Assembly (NCBI GenBank): GCA_954871525.1
Contig: OX940862.1
Coordinates: forward strand, 12,420,501 to 12,484,500
Direction of reading: 5' to 3'
DNA length: 64,000 bases
From: Parietaria judaica
Taxonomy: Eukaryota; Streptophyta; Magnoliopsida; Rosales; Urticaceae
Part shown: positions 1 through 11,316 of the stretch, piece after piece
Numbering within the stretch: the stretch's first letter is position 1
Layout of the letters: each line of letters begins with the position of its first letter
Notes under the pieces: generated by a model
Told to the model about the DNA's origin: nothing
Seen by the model: the letters and a program-made list of their open reading frames with translations, nothing else
Databases searched by the model: none
Made by a program: the position numbers and the translations under genes

Positions 1-373
1 TATAATTATTTTACCAGGACGGATTTAAAATAAATTAATAAAATAAAAGTCGTGTGATTATTAGAACTCGATATTTTAAGATCGTTGTTCGAAGGTAACA
101 CAAGTTATAATATATTTGTCGTTAGGCTTGATAAGACTACGTTATGATTGAACCATAATCAGAAAACAAAATCGAGAAGACCCTAAAGTTAGTACATGGT
201 ATTAAAACCGTATATCCACTTTTATACCCGTAAAAACCGGCTTCGAAAATCCAAATATCCAATCGGCACATCAACAAAGTGTGCAAACACAATATCATAA
301 ATATATACACGTTCGATTTCGAAAAAAGAAGGTAAAAAACAAAATCACGACAATTACATCATTCATAATCATA
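1..373. other. Intergenic, 3' of the ABCG gene
   Basis: AT-rich sequence downstream of the minus-strand ABC transporter stop codon. I see no open frame, repeat or RNA gene here that I can support; it should contain the transporter's 3' UTR and polyadenylation region. Confidence 0.5.
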
Positions 374-3300
374 TCACTGAGGCAGAGGAGAGCTAAGACC
401 CTCTTGAGAGGAGAGGGAGTGGAGCGGATTGTGGCGGCGCGACGGGAACGAGCCCTTCTTCGTGAAGGAGGCTCGCTTGCTGATGCGGCGGAGCGAGCGG
501 CGGGCGGAGATGGAGTGGAGGATCGGGGAGGCGCGCTCCTTGAACTTGAGGACGGCGAAGAAGAGGAGGCGGTAGAGGATGAGGATGGCCCCAATGGCGG
601 CCAGGTCCCACCACTTGGAGTGGTCGAGCGGGATGCCGAACGTTGAGCGGATTATGAACTCGCCCTTCATCTTCGGCTGGCCCGGCCACAGGGCGTCAAA
701 TTCCAGGCCTAAGAGGTCGTTCTTTAGGCCACCCTGCAGGGTCATTGGAGTAAGTAATTGCAGATAACTTTTTCCTCTTAATTTTGTTCAATAAATGTTT
801 GGACACATTAATTTCTATGTGCAAAATATACTAGAAATTTGATTTAAAATCGCAAATTTGATACCCTTAAATAATTATTAAGTCTTAAGTAGTTTTTTTT
901 AGCTATCTCATAACCATACAAAATTTGGAAGAAATATATTAGCTTCTAGTTGTATTTTTGGTGCCTTGGTGGTATCTCAACTTGCTTTTTCTTCTGTAGT
1001 AAATGATATATTTATGTAAAAAAATGAATATATATAGGATATATATAAGTAATTCTTTTTTTTTTAATTTTATTATATAAAAAAGAAAAATCTCCACTTG
1101 ATTGGAAAATTTTGCCTAATCCTTTTTCTTAGTTAACAATGAACAGTTATACTTCTCAAGCTGAATTGAGGATATCAAAGGAATATTTACCTGAATTCCC
1201 CAGGAGCCGTAGCTGAGAAATGAGACGGGATAGCGCCAAAATATCTTGGGAAGATCGGGTAACAAGCGGAAAAACCCGGACGTCATCATCAGGATGCCCT
1301 GAGACAACCGAGAAGTACTTGTTAGTTGTTAGAAATATTTTTGAGCTTGAAAAACATCAAGGCTTGAGTCACGCATGAATTGTAAACTCAACTTGTAAAC
1401 TCAACAAACATATGAATATTCAAGTTCTACTTGAAAACTCAACAAACATTTAACGTGCAAGTCTCGAGCATTTTTGCGTTACGTACCATAATTCCGGCTC
1501 CGACGATAATTCCCATCAGAAAGTTGGGAACAAGCGACGCCACAACCATCATGAGGCTCTCTATGACGCATATGGAGAAAAAGATGTTGAGGCAGAAGAA
1601 CGCGTAGTGCGAGAATCCCGGGTGGAACTTTACCGTGTAAAAAGTTATCGTTCCCGTGATGAGCGAAATCGCGACCAGAAACGGGAATGAAGAGATGAAG
1701 TTGGACAAGATGAAGACCGAAACTCCGTAATATCCGTTCAGCCTCTCTCTGTAGAAGACCTGCAAATTCCGACGAAAGCACAAAAACCCTAAATATCGCG
1801 TCTTAATAGAGTATTATGTACTAATATAATGTATTAAGGATCTCACGTCGAAAATACAAAAGAGTTAGAAAGATTTAGTAGCCATATGTGCATTTTTTAC
1901 CTTCATTTCTTCGACGAAGGAAGGAAAGCCTCCGATGGACATGAATGTCATGAAGCCCGTTATGAAGGCGGCGCAGGCCGAGCGGGCAAAGATGGCGGTG
2001 TAGCCGGTTCCAACGTCAAAGTAGATCGTTCCAACACAGATTGAAACGACAATGTAGATGATGATCCTCAGCCAGTAATAACCGACGTCTCTGTGCATGT
2101 TCAACGAGGACCTCCGAACCAGCGTCACAAGCTGCTTCCACCAGCTCGCTTCGCTTCCGAACCTAGCCTCGATTCCGTTGCCCTCCTGCGAGAATAGTAG
2201 TCTATTAAGGATCTCGTAAAGTTTATAAGATCACGAGTTACTCCATGAATTTTCGATTGTTTTTTAGATGGAACTACATGACTTTACAAGGTATCCGAGC
2301 ACACAAAGCTCAAAACTAATAGGATCCGGCCGATGAGTTACTCCGCTCATTGCCCAGTTGAGTTTTAGATGGAACCGCATGATACTTAGTCTGCGACCAG
2401 ACAAAACCGCGAGTATAGATATTAGGGTTAAGCAAGCTTACAATGGTGGAGAGTTCTTGCATCCTTGCCTTGGCTCTCGCCGCGTACTTAGAGTGCTTGT
2501 ACTTGTCGATGAGCGTCGCTCTGATTGCGGCAGTGGCCTTGTTCATGAGCGGGTCGGATTGCGGGAGTACTTCCTGTCAAATACAATCGCGAACTTGTTA
2601 AGCAATGTACATCACCTTCACGCCGGCAACAAAAGAAAAATCTTCGTTCGGGATCGTACTCGCAACTTGATTGAGCCTTTCATCGTGGCAGCGACCTTGT
2701 CGAAGTCTTTGTTTATGCAACGCAAGAAGTGATCGGACGGGTTTCTTCTGCTCGGACATGGCACACCTGCTTCCGAGAAGAACTACACAACAAAAAACAG
2801 GCAGCGATAAGGTCAAGATCAAATTTACGAGAAATATAGCGAGTCATTTTATATTTCGGTAGCCGGTAGGTGAGCGGTTTTAAATTTAAATTTTTATATG
2901 TCGTGCAGCTCGAACCTTACATATAAATTAGTCACTCGTCACGTTACTCCGTCTCGAGATTATTAATTATACATTCCTAAACTCGCAACTTTGAATTAAC
3001 TTCTCCCAGCATTTACCTCGACGGCGCTCTTGGCTTCTCCAAAGTAGACCGTCTCGCCGCTGGACAGCAAGTATAGCTGGTCGAAGAGCGCGAAAACCTC
3101 GCTGCTCGGCTGGTGGATGGACGAGACGACCGTGCGACCATCCCTCGCAATGTTGCGCAGAGTTTGGACCACAAAGAAAGCCGAGGCGCTGTCGAGGCCG
3201 CTCGTGGGCTCGTCGAGGAAGAGCAGGCTCGGTCTCATGAGGATCTCGAGCGCAATGCTGACTCGCTTCTTCTCGCCCCCACTCACGCCCCGCAGGTGCC

Positions 3301-3533
3301 AGTTCCCGATGAGGCGGTCGGCGCAGTCGTGGAGGCCCATCTCGATGATCGTCTCCTCGACGATGGAGTCCACCTCGGCTTTGATCATGCTCGATGGAAG
3401 CCGCAGGTTTGCCGAATAGGCTATGGTCTCTCTCACGGTCAACGTTCCCAGCAATACATCTTCTTGCGTCACGTAAGCCTATAATAAACACATATAATTC
3501 ATAAATTCTTATAACTATTTCATCAAAATTATT

Positions 3534-3566
<33 letters not shown>

Positions 3567-5245
3567 TGAAGAGTAAACAAATTAGAAAAGAAATACAGTT
3601 CGATAATCGATAGAAATTAGAATGAATGTGCACTTACAACAGCACCATAATCGAGTCTTTTTTTGCTTCCATTGAAGTAGATATTTCCAGTCATCAGCAC
3701 ATTCTTCGAGAGTCTCCCTGTGCCAAAGTAATTAATATGATTGTTAATAATGGTGATTAACTTTAATTATTTTCCATGTAATTATAATAAGTAATATTTT
3801 CTTTATTTTATTTGCTAGCTCATACTTATGTCACATTATAATAAAGAGTGATGCAAGTTGTTTGCCTTCTTGAGAGTGCAATTGGCAAATCTTGAATTAA
3901 TTTAGAGCTGTGATTTTCAGCCTACATAGTTATACTACTACTAGATTGCGACTTGTAAATTAATAAGCAAATAAATAAATAACTAAATAATAAATGCATA
4001 GATAGTAACAAGTATTAGCTGGAATAGTCCAACAATTAATGTCTTTAATTCAGCTGTACAATGAGATTATGAGAGTAGCTCCAAGTTTTCTATATCCTAA
4101 TTAATAAGATATATGACACTTTTACAATTACGCTAATTTTTTTTAAAAAATCAATTGTATATTTTTTCATCTAATTTAGCGATCGATGCCCAAATCGTTA
4201 TAAAAGAACCATTTCCGGTCTTTTTTTTTTCCTCCAAAGATACCGTTCCGGTACATATGTATATATATATATATTTTAATAAAAGGACCATTTGAATTTG
4301 GAAAAAATAAATCACATTAACTACTAGGTGGGACTATGGGAATTATACACAAAAATCTCAGAAATGTTAGGTGGAAATTGAGTAGTGAAATTACTATTAT
4401 GAGATACAAAGCGTTGATAGTTGACAATTAAATCAGTGGGACACAACCCTCTTTCAATCCAGACGTTGACCTTAATCCAGTAAACGACAATCAATTCAAC
4501 CAAAATAATTTTGGTGTTTCTATCCTCTTTTAAGTAACCAAATTTATAGATTTATTATGAGTATCTAAGATCTTCCAAAACCATAGATTTCGATCGATTT
4601 ATTATTGCGCAAAATGGCTAATCCAGAAAAAGGGTTCACACTGAACAATTGCAATCTAAATCACTAGAATAATCAAACGAAAGAGAAGCAAAATTGAACA
4701 ATTATACCAGTTTTTACCAGTTTATCGGATTGAATTGCTGTTACCGGTTTCACCCGAATTAGAAACAGTCATACAACATTCTTTATTTCTAACGTTATTT
4801 TTTTTATTATTAGTTTTTACTGATACTAGTTTGAATATTCTAAATTCTAATTCTTTTAACGGATCTCAGTATCTGTTACCGGAAAAATTGGCATTGGTAC
4901 TAGAAATATGTAATAACCGGAACCGGTACTTAAATACTCAGAAGACGGTTTTTGGTCCGGATTCACACTTTCACCTCAACAAGAACAAAGAGATGAGAGA
5001 GAGAGAGAACCTGCTAGAGCATCAAGGAGAGTGGACTTCCCGGAGCCGGACGGGCCCATTATAGCCATGATCTTCCCGGGCTCGGAGTAGCCCTTCAGCC
5101 CGTTAAGAATCCGCTTGGTGGGCCCGTCCCCGGAGTTGGGCAAAACCACGGAGAGATCCTCCCACACCAAGTAAGACCCCCGCGTCATATCTCCCCCGTA
5201 ACTGCTCGACGTGGCCGCCCCCGTCGCCGGTGACTCGATCTCCAT
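374..5245 (-). CDS. ABCG15: ABC transporter G family half-transporter, ABCG12/ABCG15 (CER5-type) clade
   Basis: Half-size ABCG transporter, nucleotide-binding domain first, of the plant clade that exports cuticular lipids across the plasma membrane. Exons by hand: 5245-5011, 3717-3638, 3478-3017, 2782-2660, 2573-2442, 2185-1901, 1759-1487, 1298-1191, 733-374; all junctions are GT-AG and in phase, giving about 685 residues, normal for the clade. Visible motifs: Walker [10 protein letters not shown] (about 64-72), ABC signature VSGGE (about 170-174), Walker B LLFLDE (about 190-195), H-loop histidine in SSIHQPS (about 227). The C-terminal half has the hydrophobic segments and the clade block [17 protein letters not shown]. 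The C-terminus ([10 protein letters not shown]) resembles my recollection of Arabidopsis ABCG15, which favours ABCG12/15 over ABCG11. An in-frame ATG seven codons upstream (5266) could also start; MEIE is the usual family start. Intron 1 is about 1.3 kb, the others short. Orthology to one Arabidopsis member is not certain. Confidence 0.92.
3718..5010 (-). other. Long first intron of the ABCG gene
   Basis: Intron of about 1.29 kb between the Walker A exon and exon 2. It is AT-rich, with a short (TA)n run near 4258-4273. Around 4705-4960 it contains scattered ACCGG/CCGGT motifs (TTACCGG, AACCGGAACCGG) that look like the worn inside of a hAT-type element; I could not define ends or a target duplication. 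The donor is followed by a CT repeat. Confidence 0.55.
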
Positions 5246-5266
5246 CGTGGCGGGTTTGTCGACCAA

Positions 5267-5946
5267 TTAGAGAAGGAGAAGTTCAGGTGAAGAGCATGAA
5301 GTAGCGTTTGTTAGTTATAGACATGCCCATTCCATTTTTATTGGTCTCTCTCAATAACTTGCACCAAACAACCAACTCTTTGCCTTTAAATGCAGAGAGT
5401 GAAAAATAAAAGAAAAAGAAACTAGTTATTGGTCAGAAAAGGCGAAGAGATTAGGATGTAACTTGGTAGTTGGCGACAACTAAAGTGGAAATAAATGCTA
5501 TATCGTTTGCCTTGCATGTTATCTAGTGAGTCAATGAATAGTGTCCAATTTCACACATTATCATGCAAATATTGCTCTTACTGAAATTTGTTTTTCTATA
5601 CCCTTTAATTTTTAAAACAGCTAAAATATTCCTCTAAGTTGCTAATTGTTAATTAGTTTTGAAAATTGACGATTGGAATTTTAGAGAAAATTTGATTTTT
5701 TTTTTTATCAAAAATGAAACTAGACCGTACATAAAAACAAAATTAAAATTATGAATAAAGAGTAATCTTGAGTTTTTGAAAAAAATGAAATGGTGGGAGG
5801 TATAAAAATAAAACAAAAAACACGTTAAGGGTATATTCTTGTTTTGTTCTAATAGAGTATATTTATATTTAAAAAATATATAGATAAGCAAAAGTCCCTT
5901 GTTTTATATATAAATAAGAGTAATTTGCGGTATTAGCCCCAAATTT
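5267..5946. other. ABCG upstream region, AT-rich
   Basis: Upstream of the minus-strand ABCG start codon, on the side shared with RRP45. It is AT-rich. A TTTAAA-type TATA-like motif lies near 5386 on the minus strand, about 140 bases upstream of the ATG, but its role is a guess. No coding sequence is evident; the frame at 5649-5891 is low-complexity Phe/Tyr-rich translation of T-runs. Confidence 0.4.
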
Positions 5947-6653
5947 TAGGGGTGCAGACAAAACCCGAAAACCGGGTAAAAACCCGAATCCAAATCCGTA
6001 TCTGAATTTAAAACCCGAATCCGAATCCGAATCCGTATCCGAATTTAAAACCCGAATCCAAATCCGTATCCGAATTTAAAACCCGAATCCGAATCCGTAT
6101 CCGAATTTAAAACCGGGTTTGGGTACCGGGTAATGAAATCTTAAAAACCGGGTACCCGGTTTAATACCCGGTTTGTTTAATTTTTAATTTTTTTTTATAA
6201 ATATTTTAGGGTTAGGGCTCGACAGTCGACACTCATCTCTCATTTTCATTTCTCATTTTAGGATTTCATTAAAATATTTTTTTAATTTTTTGATGCGCGG
6301 ACGGTGAAATGATGATGGAAAGCCGGAAGAACTCGAAGTGCTTTATCATATATTTTTTAATGCATTTTAAATTGTAGACAATGGATGCATATTTTTTTAT
6401 GTACGAGACATGTGTAATGTTTATTTTGAGATAATTTAGTTTTTCTATTAAAAAAATAAAACGGATCCGGGTAAAAACCCGGATCCGGTTGAAAATATGA
6501 ACTTGGTTTCCAAACCGGGTACCAATTTTCAACTACCCGGAAATCCGGGTACCCGGATTTTGGGTACCCGGTAGTAAATTTCAACTATCCGGAAACCGGG
6601 TCCGGGTACTTCAAAAAAAAAAAAAAAAGGTACCCGACCCGGTTTCACCCCTA
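5947..6653. mobile_element. Non-autonomous hAT-type element with ACCCGAATCC repeats
   Basis: About 707 bp. Both ends read inward TAGGGGTG (5947-5954; complement at 6646-6653), fitting the hAT terminal consensus YARNG. The flanks are a near-perfect 8-bp target duplication, ccaaattt at 5939-5946 and caaaattt at 6654-6661 (7 of 8). The left part holds about four tandem copies of a 33-39 bp unit rich in CCGAATCC and ending GAATTTAAA (about 5979-6110). Both sides are packed with ACCGGGT/TACCCGG motifs, as in hAT subterminal regions. No transposase frame is present, so it would depend on an element elsewhere. Confidence 0.8.
5979..6112. repeat. Tandem repeat inside the hAT-type element
   Basis: Four imperfect head-to-tail copies of a unit of the form ACCCGAATCC(G/A)AATCCGTATCCGAATTTAAA; the copies differ by a 6-bp CCGAAT step and by single bases. 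Confidence 0.8.
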
Positions 6654-8871
6654 CAAAATTTTGTATAATGGTGCAGTTAGTCCCTTTATCTTTTTTACGG
6701 CATTGTTGCTTATCATTTTTACGTCAATTTTAAAATTAAGAGAATAATATGGTATTTAAAAAAAAACTATACGAGTATTATTGCCGGAAAATAAACGCTC
6801 ATGGTGCAAATTACCCCAAATGCATAGTGTAGGATTACCAATTAGAAATATTGTATATATACACGCACCTATAGGAAAATATGAAAGAGTGTTCAAACTT
6901 CAAATCACATCCACGTAGTTTGTATGTATGCAAAGGACAACCATATTGGAAATTGGACCATTTATACATGAACATACCATGTGTTGTGATTTATTGTTAT
7001 TGCTAATTTTATGCCACTTATTCAATAGTTAGATAACGGAAAGAGACCCATTTTTATAGTTTAAATAAATATAAAATTATTATTTATGACCAAAAAATAT
7101 CTCGTACCCATGATACAAATGATACAAATCATAGTTTTAGGGAATACAATAATAAACTATTTAATGTTCTTTGTATAGGAAGTTGGGAAGAAGAATTATA
7201 TAACGAATATTTAGTGAATTGAATAACTTTAAAGCCTTATTGTTAATTGTGACGTTATTCACAAACTTTATCAAGTCCTCAAATTTATTTCACAACCTTA
7301 TACTTAATATAAATACCGATCAGGAAGAGAAAGCGTTGGGTTAATTTCAGGTATACAAAACTTATTATTTTTATTACACGCACACGAATCAGGAATGTTA
7401 TGTGCTCAAAATGAGATAGAGAACCTCTATCGGAACAATATTGACACTCGTTAAAAAAATAAAATAAAAAACAAAAAAAAAAAACACCTTAACAAATATA
7501 TATGAACAAATACAACAAAAATATTTAACGTCTTATCTTCTAAATAACGCGGCATAATTTTTATTGCATTTATTAAATATCTACAGTAATGAAAATTTTA
7601 TTTTCAATCGATTTCGTTATGTATGTTGTTTTAATTAAAAATCATTTACATGTGTGTTTCGTATTAAAGTATAGGTACAAAAAATTCAAAAGTAAATGTT
7701 TATTCGAGACTTACATATGTATAAAATTTATTTTAAGTAAACAAAACATGACACGAAATCAATCAAAAATAATATTTGTTATTTTAGATATTTATTCAGC
7801 CGTAACAAAAAGCTTAAAAAAATACCGCACTATTAAATACAAATAGAATCTTATTCGAATTACAAATTATCCCTATGAAAACCCTTTTAATTTTTCCGCA
7901 CGAAACATAAATAATATTTAATATACAGGTATTAGAAGAAGAGTTTTCTTCGATAATCAAGAGTGATTAAAAGAAAATGGTCAATAATTTAGTGGTTGGT
8001 CCTTTAGTAAGTTAAGTCGTGTTTGAGTGATTGGAAACAAATAAATCCAAAGCAAGCAATGAATGACATTAATTGAGCCCCTCGAGACCATAAAAAATAC
8101 AGTTGAACAACATCGCGTGGTGTCGGCCATCCAACAATTAATTTTCAATCAAATTCATGTCACACGTTTAAAAAATATACATATATCAATAAATTAGAAG
8201 AAGAAGAAAAAACCAAAAATTTCAAAGGTAATATTTTAAAATTAAAATTATCTATCCATTGATTCAAAATTACATATGTTGAGCTTCCCGACGAGAAAGA
8301 CTCATTTATTCCAGTGTAACTACTATATGAGTTTATCGGATTTGTTATATAGCTAACTCATTTCCTATGTCGTTCAAGATACTAATTAAACTAAAAGTAA
8401 ATTTTACTTATTCTCCAACAATAATACAGTAATTACCTTATGTTGGTAAAACGGATTGGTGCGATTAAAATAATTATCAAACGGGTGAGAATGGGTCTCG
8501 TTTTCAAAATATATAAGAATCAGAGTCAAACTTAAAGCGAAGCGGAGTAGATACACAGATAGCGTACAAAAAATTTGTGTCTGCGAAAACCTAGGGTTTA
8601 GCAAAATAACATTTATTTTTTATTTATTTTTTTCCGTAAAAAATATGGTCGAAAAATTTGACTATAAATATTTCATCATTATTTTTTCTTATTAAGATGC
8701 ATCATATTTGGATGGGTAATTATTAATTATACAAATATCTTCAAACACTTTCGTATCAAACTTTAATTTTACAATTTTGAAAATAGGCCTCAAAATCATT
8801 CCTTAGAGCCCCGACAAACTCAAAACCGACCCCGTACGAGACACAAATTGAACTCAATAACTTCTAATCAT
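6654..8871. other. Intergenic region between ABCG and RRP45
   Basis: AT-rich, with no supportable gene. Around 6750-6820 the sequence GCTCATGGTGCAAATTACCCC resembles, inverted, the GAGTAATTTGCGGTATTAGCCCC block just left of the hAT insertion (about 5919-5941), so the hAT copy may have landed in an older element; I could not prove its ends. Short A- and T-runs occur at 7448-7485. The frame at 7589-7846 is Lys/Ile/Phe-rich without recognisable domains. Confidence 0.4.
8576..8606 (+). repeat. Displaced copy of the RRP45 leader segment
   Basis: A 31-base stretch beginning TGTGTCTGCGAAAA and containing CTAGGGTTTAGC matches 9012-9042, in the 5' leader of RRP45, with one mismatch, same orientation, 436 bases apart. 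It carries the same telo-box core (TAGGGTTT). Confidence 0.85.
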
Positions 8872-9052
8872 TGTCGTTTAACGCAGTGTTGTACTTTAGG
8901 TTTCCTCCACCTTTGTCGTTTTCTATAAACTTGTCGTTTTAGGGAGTGCTCCTACTTCTGTCGCTTCCCTGACCGTCGTCTCTTAGCTTCTAAGTCGCAG
9001 AGATCAGAATCTGTGTCTGCGAAAAGCTAGGGTTTAGCAAAACCCTAGAGAG
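8872..9052 (+). promoter_or_regulatory. RRP45 promoter/leader with TGTCGTTT motifs and telo-boxes
   Basis: Just upstream of the RRP45 start codon are three TGTCGTTT motifs (about 8873-8940), then TAGGGTTT and its complement AAACCCTA (about 9030-9048). The telo-box AAACCCTA is known from promoters and leaders of plant ribosome-biogenesis genes, which fits an exosome subunit. The transcription start is not known, so what is promoter and what is leader is inferred. Confidence 0.5.
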
Positions 9053-9070
9053 CTTCCATTTCCTTCAACA

Positions 9071-11316
9071 ATGGAGCAGAGGCTGGCCAACGCATGGCGT
9101 CTCACGGTCAACGAGAAGAAGTTCATCGAGGCGGCTCTCGCCTCCGACCTCCGCGTCGACGGTCGCCGCCCCTTCGACTACCGGAGCCTCACCATCAACT
9201 TCGGCAAGGTCGACGGCTCGGCTGAGGTGCAGCTCGGCGCCACGCATGTCATGGCCTTCGTCTCCGCCCAGCTGACTCAGCCCTACCGCGACCGCCCCAA
9301 CGAAGGCTCGCTCTCCATCTTCACCGAGTTCTCCCCCATGGCCGATCCCTCCTTCGAGCCCGGTCGCCCCGGGGAATCCGCCGTCGAGCTCGGCCGCGTC
9401 GTCGATCGTGGCCTCCGGTGAGCGATTCGATCCCACTTCGCTTCTCTATAGTCGTTTGAAACGGTTTACCGTTAACTCTGTGTGCGTGTATTCAAATTTT
9501 TGTAGGGAAAGCAGAGCGGTTGATACCGAATCACTTTGCATTCTTCCCGGGAAGTTTGTTTGGGCGATTCGCATCGATATTCATATTATCGATAATTGCG
9601 GGTAAATTTTCCTTTTTCTTGTTCTTTTTCAGTGTATTTTTTACTGCCAATTAAGCTTGTTGGTGAACTTTTGGATGGCAGGAACCTTATTGACGCTGCA
9701 AATGTCGCGGCTTTGGCGGCTCTGATGACTTTTCGGAGGCCGGAATGCTCGTTGGAAGGAGAAGATGATCAGCAAGTGATTGTCCATCCACCTGAAGTAT
9801 GTACTTTCTATGTTTCAGTGAATGTATTCTCGAAAGAGCTCGAGTTGAATCTGGTATTGCGTTCTGATTCAGGAAAGAGAGCCACTTCCTCTGATACTTC
9901 ACCACCTTCCCATCGCAGTGACGTTTGGCTTCTTCAGTGTTGAGAGCAGCGTGGTAAGCTGAAGCATTGCGTGATTTTTTATTTTTTACTGTTATTATTA
10001 TTGGTACCGTACTGATAGTAGTTTTAGTTTCGTAAACGAGTTTTCGGGTTTGTGTTAGGTGGTTGACCCGACCCACCATGAAGAGGCCGTGATGGGCGGA
10101 CAAATGACCGCAACACTCAACGCAAATGGTGATATCTGCGCTATTCAGAAAGCCGGAGGGGAAAGTGTTTTGCAGAGTGTGATTATGCAGTGTTTAAGGA
10201 TTGCTTCCGTTAAAGCGGGAGATATAACAACGAAGCTTAAGAAAGCGGTGAGTTAACTTGCAGCGAAAGGTTTTTGTTTATTAATTAGTTACTCATATGT
10301 GCTTTTTCCCCGCAAAACATTGTTTCACAGATTGCTCCCGAAATTTCATATGTCACTCACTTTATTTTTTTAATTTGTATTTTGATGCAAAATAGCAAAA
10401 GTAAATTGAAAGTTCATAAATTATTAACAAAGATCGCGGAGTAGTATCGCCTGTTACTTCTTTTTTATAAATCTTTTGAAACTTTAGAATTTCTTCTGGG
10501 TTTCTAATATCCTTATGATGTTTATAAGGAATTTCTCACTTTATGGTTAATTGACTAATAATGAATTTGTTATTTGCTAACAAGTTTTGATGTACGGTTG
10601 ACTTTCTGAAAAGTAGGTGGACTCGTATAATACGGAAAGAACGTTAAAGAAGATCAAACGCCATCCTACTGATCCTATGGCTATCGATGGAAATGCTGAT
10701 ATAAAGGAAGAAGAAAAGGCGTCACTTGATAAAAATCCTATGGAAAGCAATCTCGATCAACCTAAACATAATGATGAAGCCAAATCATCAGCTAAGAAGG
10801 GAAATGAGGAGAATAATTTTATTGGCGGGGCCTCAAGTTGGTAAGAATTCTATATACCAAAGCTCTTCAAGGACTTTTTCACTTTAGGCCCCGATAATAA
10901 TACTTCGTACTTTCTTCAATTCACAAATTTGATCCTTCAATTTCTTCTGTTTCCCTTCAGGAATCCTTACTCAGATGGGGTTGATCCGGATTTATTAAAA
11001 GCGTCCCTAGCTTCACGTGGTAATCTTTTTTTCTTTTCTTTTTTTCCTTTCAGAAATTCGAGAATCTTCCGAAGGGGATGGTTTTTAACTTTTTGTGGAA
11101 TTTGCAGGAACACCGAAAGCTAAGAAGAGTTCGGATAAATCAAGAAAGGAGAAGAAATCAGCCAAGTCCGAAGAAACTCCCGAAGATCCCGATCAAGGAT
11201 CTATATCTGTTGAAACTCAAGCCGAAGAGCCTGCGAAAGAAGAAAAAACTCTGAAGGACGCTGTGAAGCCAAAGAACAAAAGGAAAAAGAAACAGTCTTC
11301 GAAGGGAGCTAGCTAG
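9071..11316 (+). CDS. RRP45: Exosome complex subunit RRP45 (RNase PH-like), CER7-type
   Basis: RNase PH-fold subunit of the exosome ring, which processes and degrades RNA 3' to 5' in nucleus and cytoplasm. Exons: 9071-9417, 9506-9601, 9682-9796, 9873-9953, 10059-10247, 10617-10840, 10961-11019, 11108-11316; GT-AG throughout and in phase, giving about 439 residues, close to Arabidopsis RRP45A/B. The first exon has the family N-terminus (LTVNEKKFIEAALASDLRVDGRRPFDYR), then GAVELGRVVDRGLR-like and IDCGN-like blocks and DPTHHEEAVMGGQMT. The tail after about residue 300 is Lys/Glu-rich and probably disordered. In Arabidopsis RRP45B is CER7, needed for stem wax through control of CER3 transcripts. 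It lies head-to-head with the ABCG gene. Whether it is the A or B co-orthologue cannot be told here. Confidence 0.95.

Noticed and set aside
281..767. Plus-strand open frames over the left edge
   Set aside because: They are antisense to the last exon of the ABCG gene and have no family features.
2967..3548. Alternative minus-strand frame of 193 codons and plus-strand frames over ABCG exon 3
   Set aside because: They overlap the conserved ATP-binding exon in other frames; only the frame with VSGGE and LLFLDE is real.
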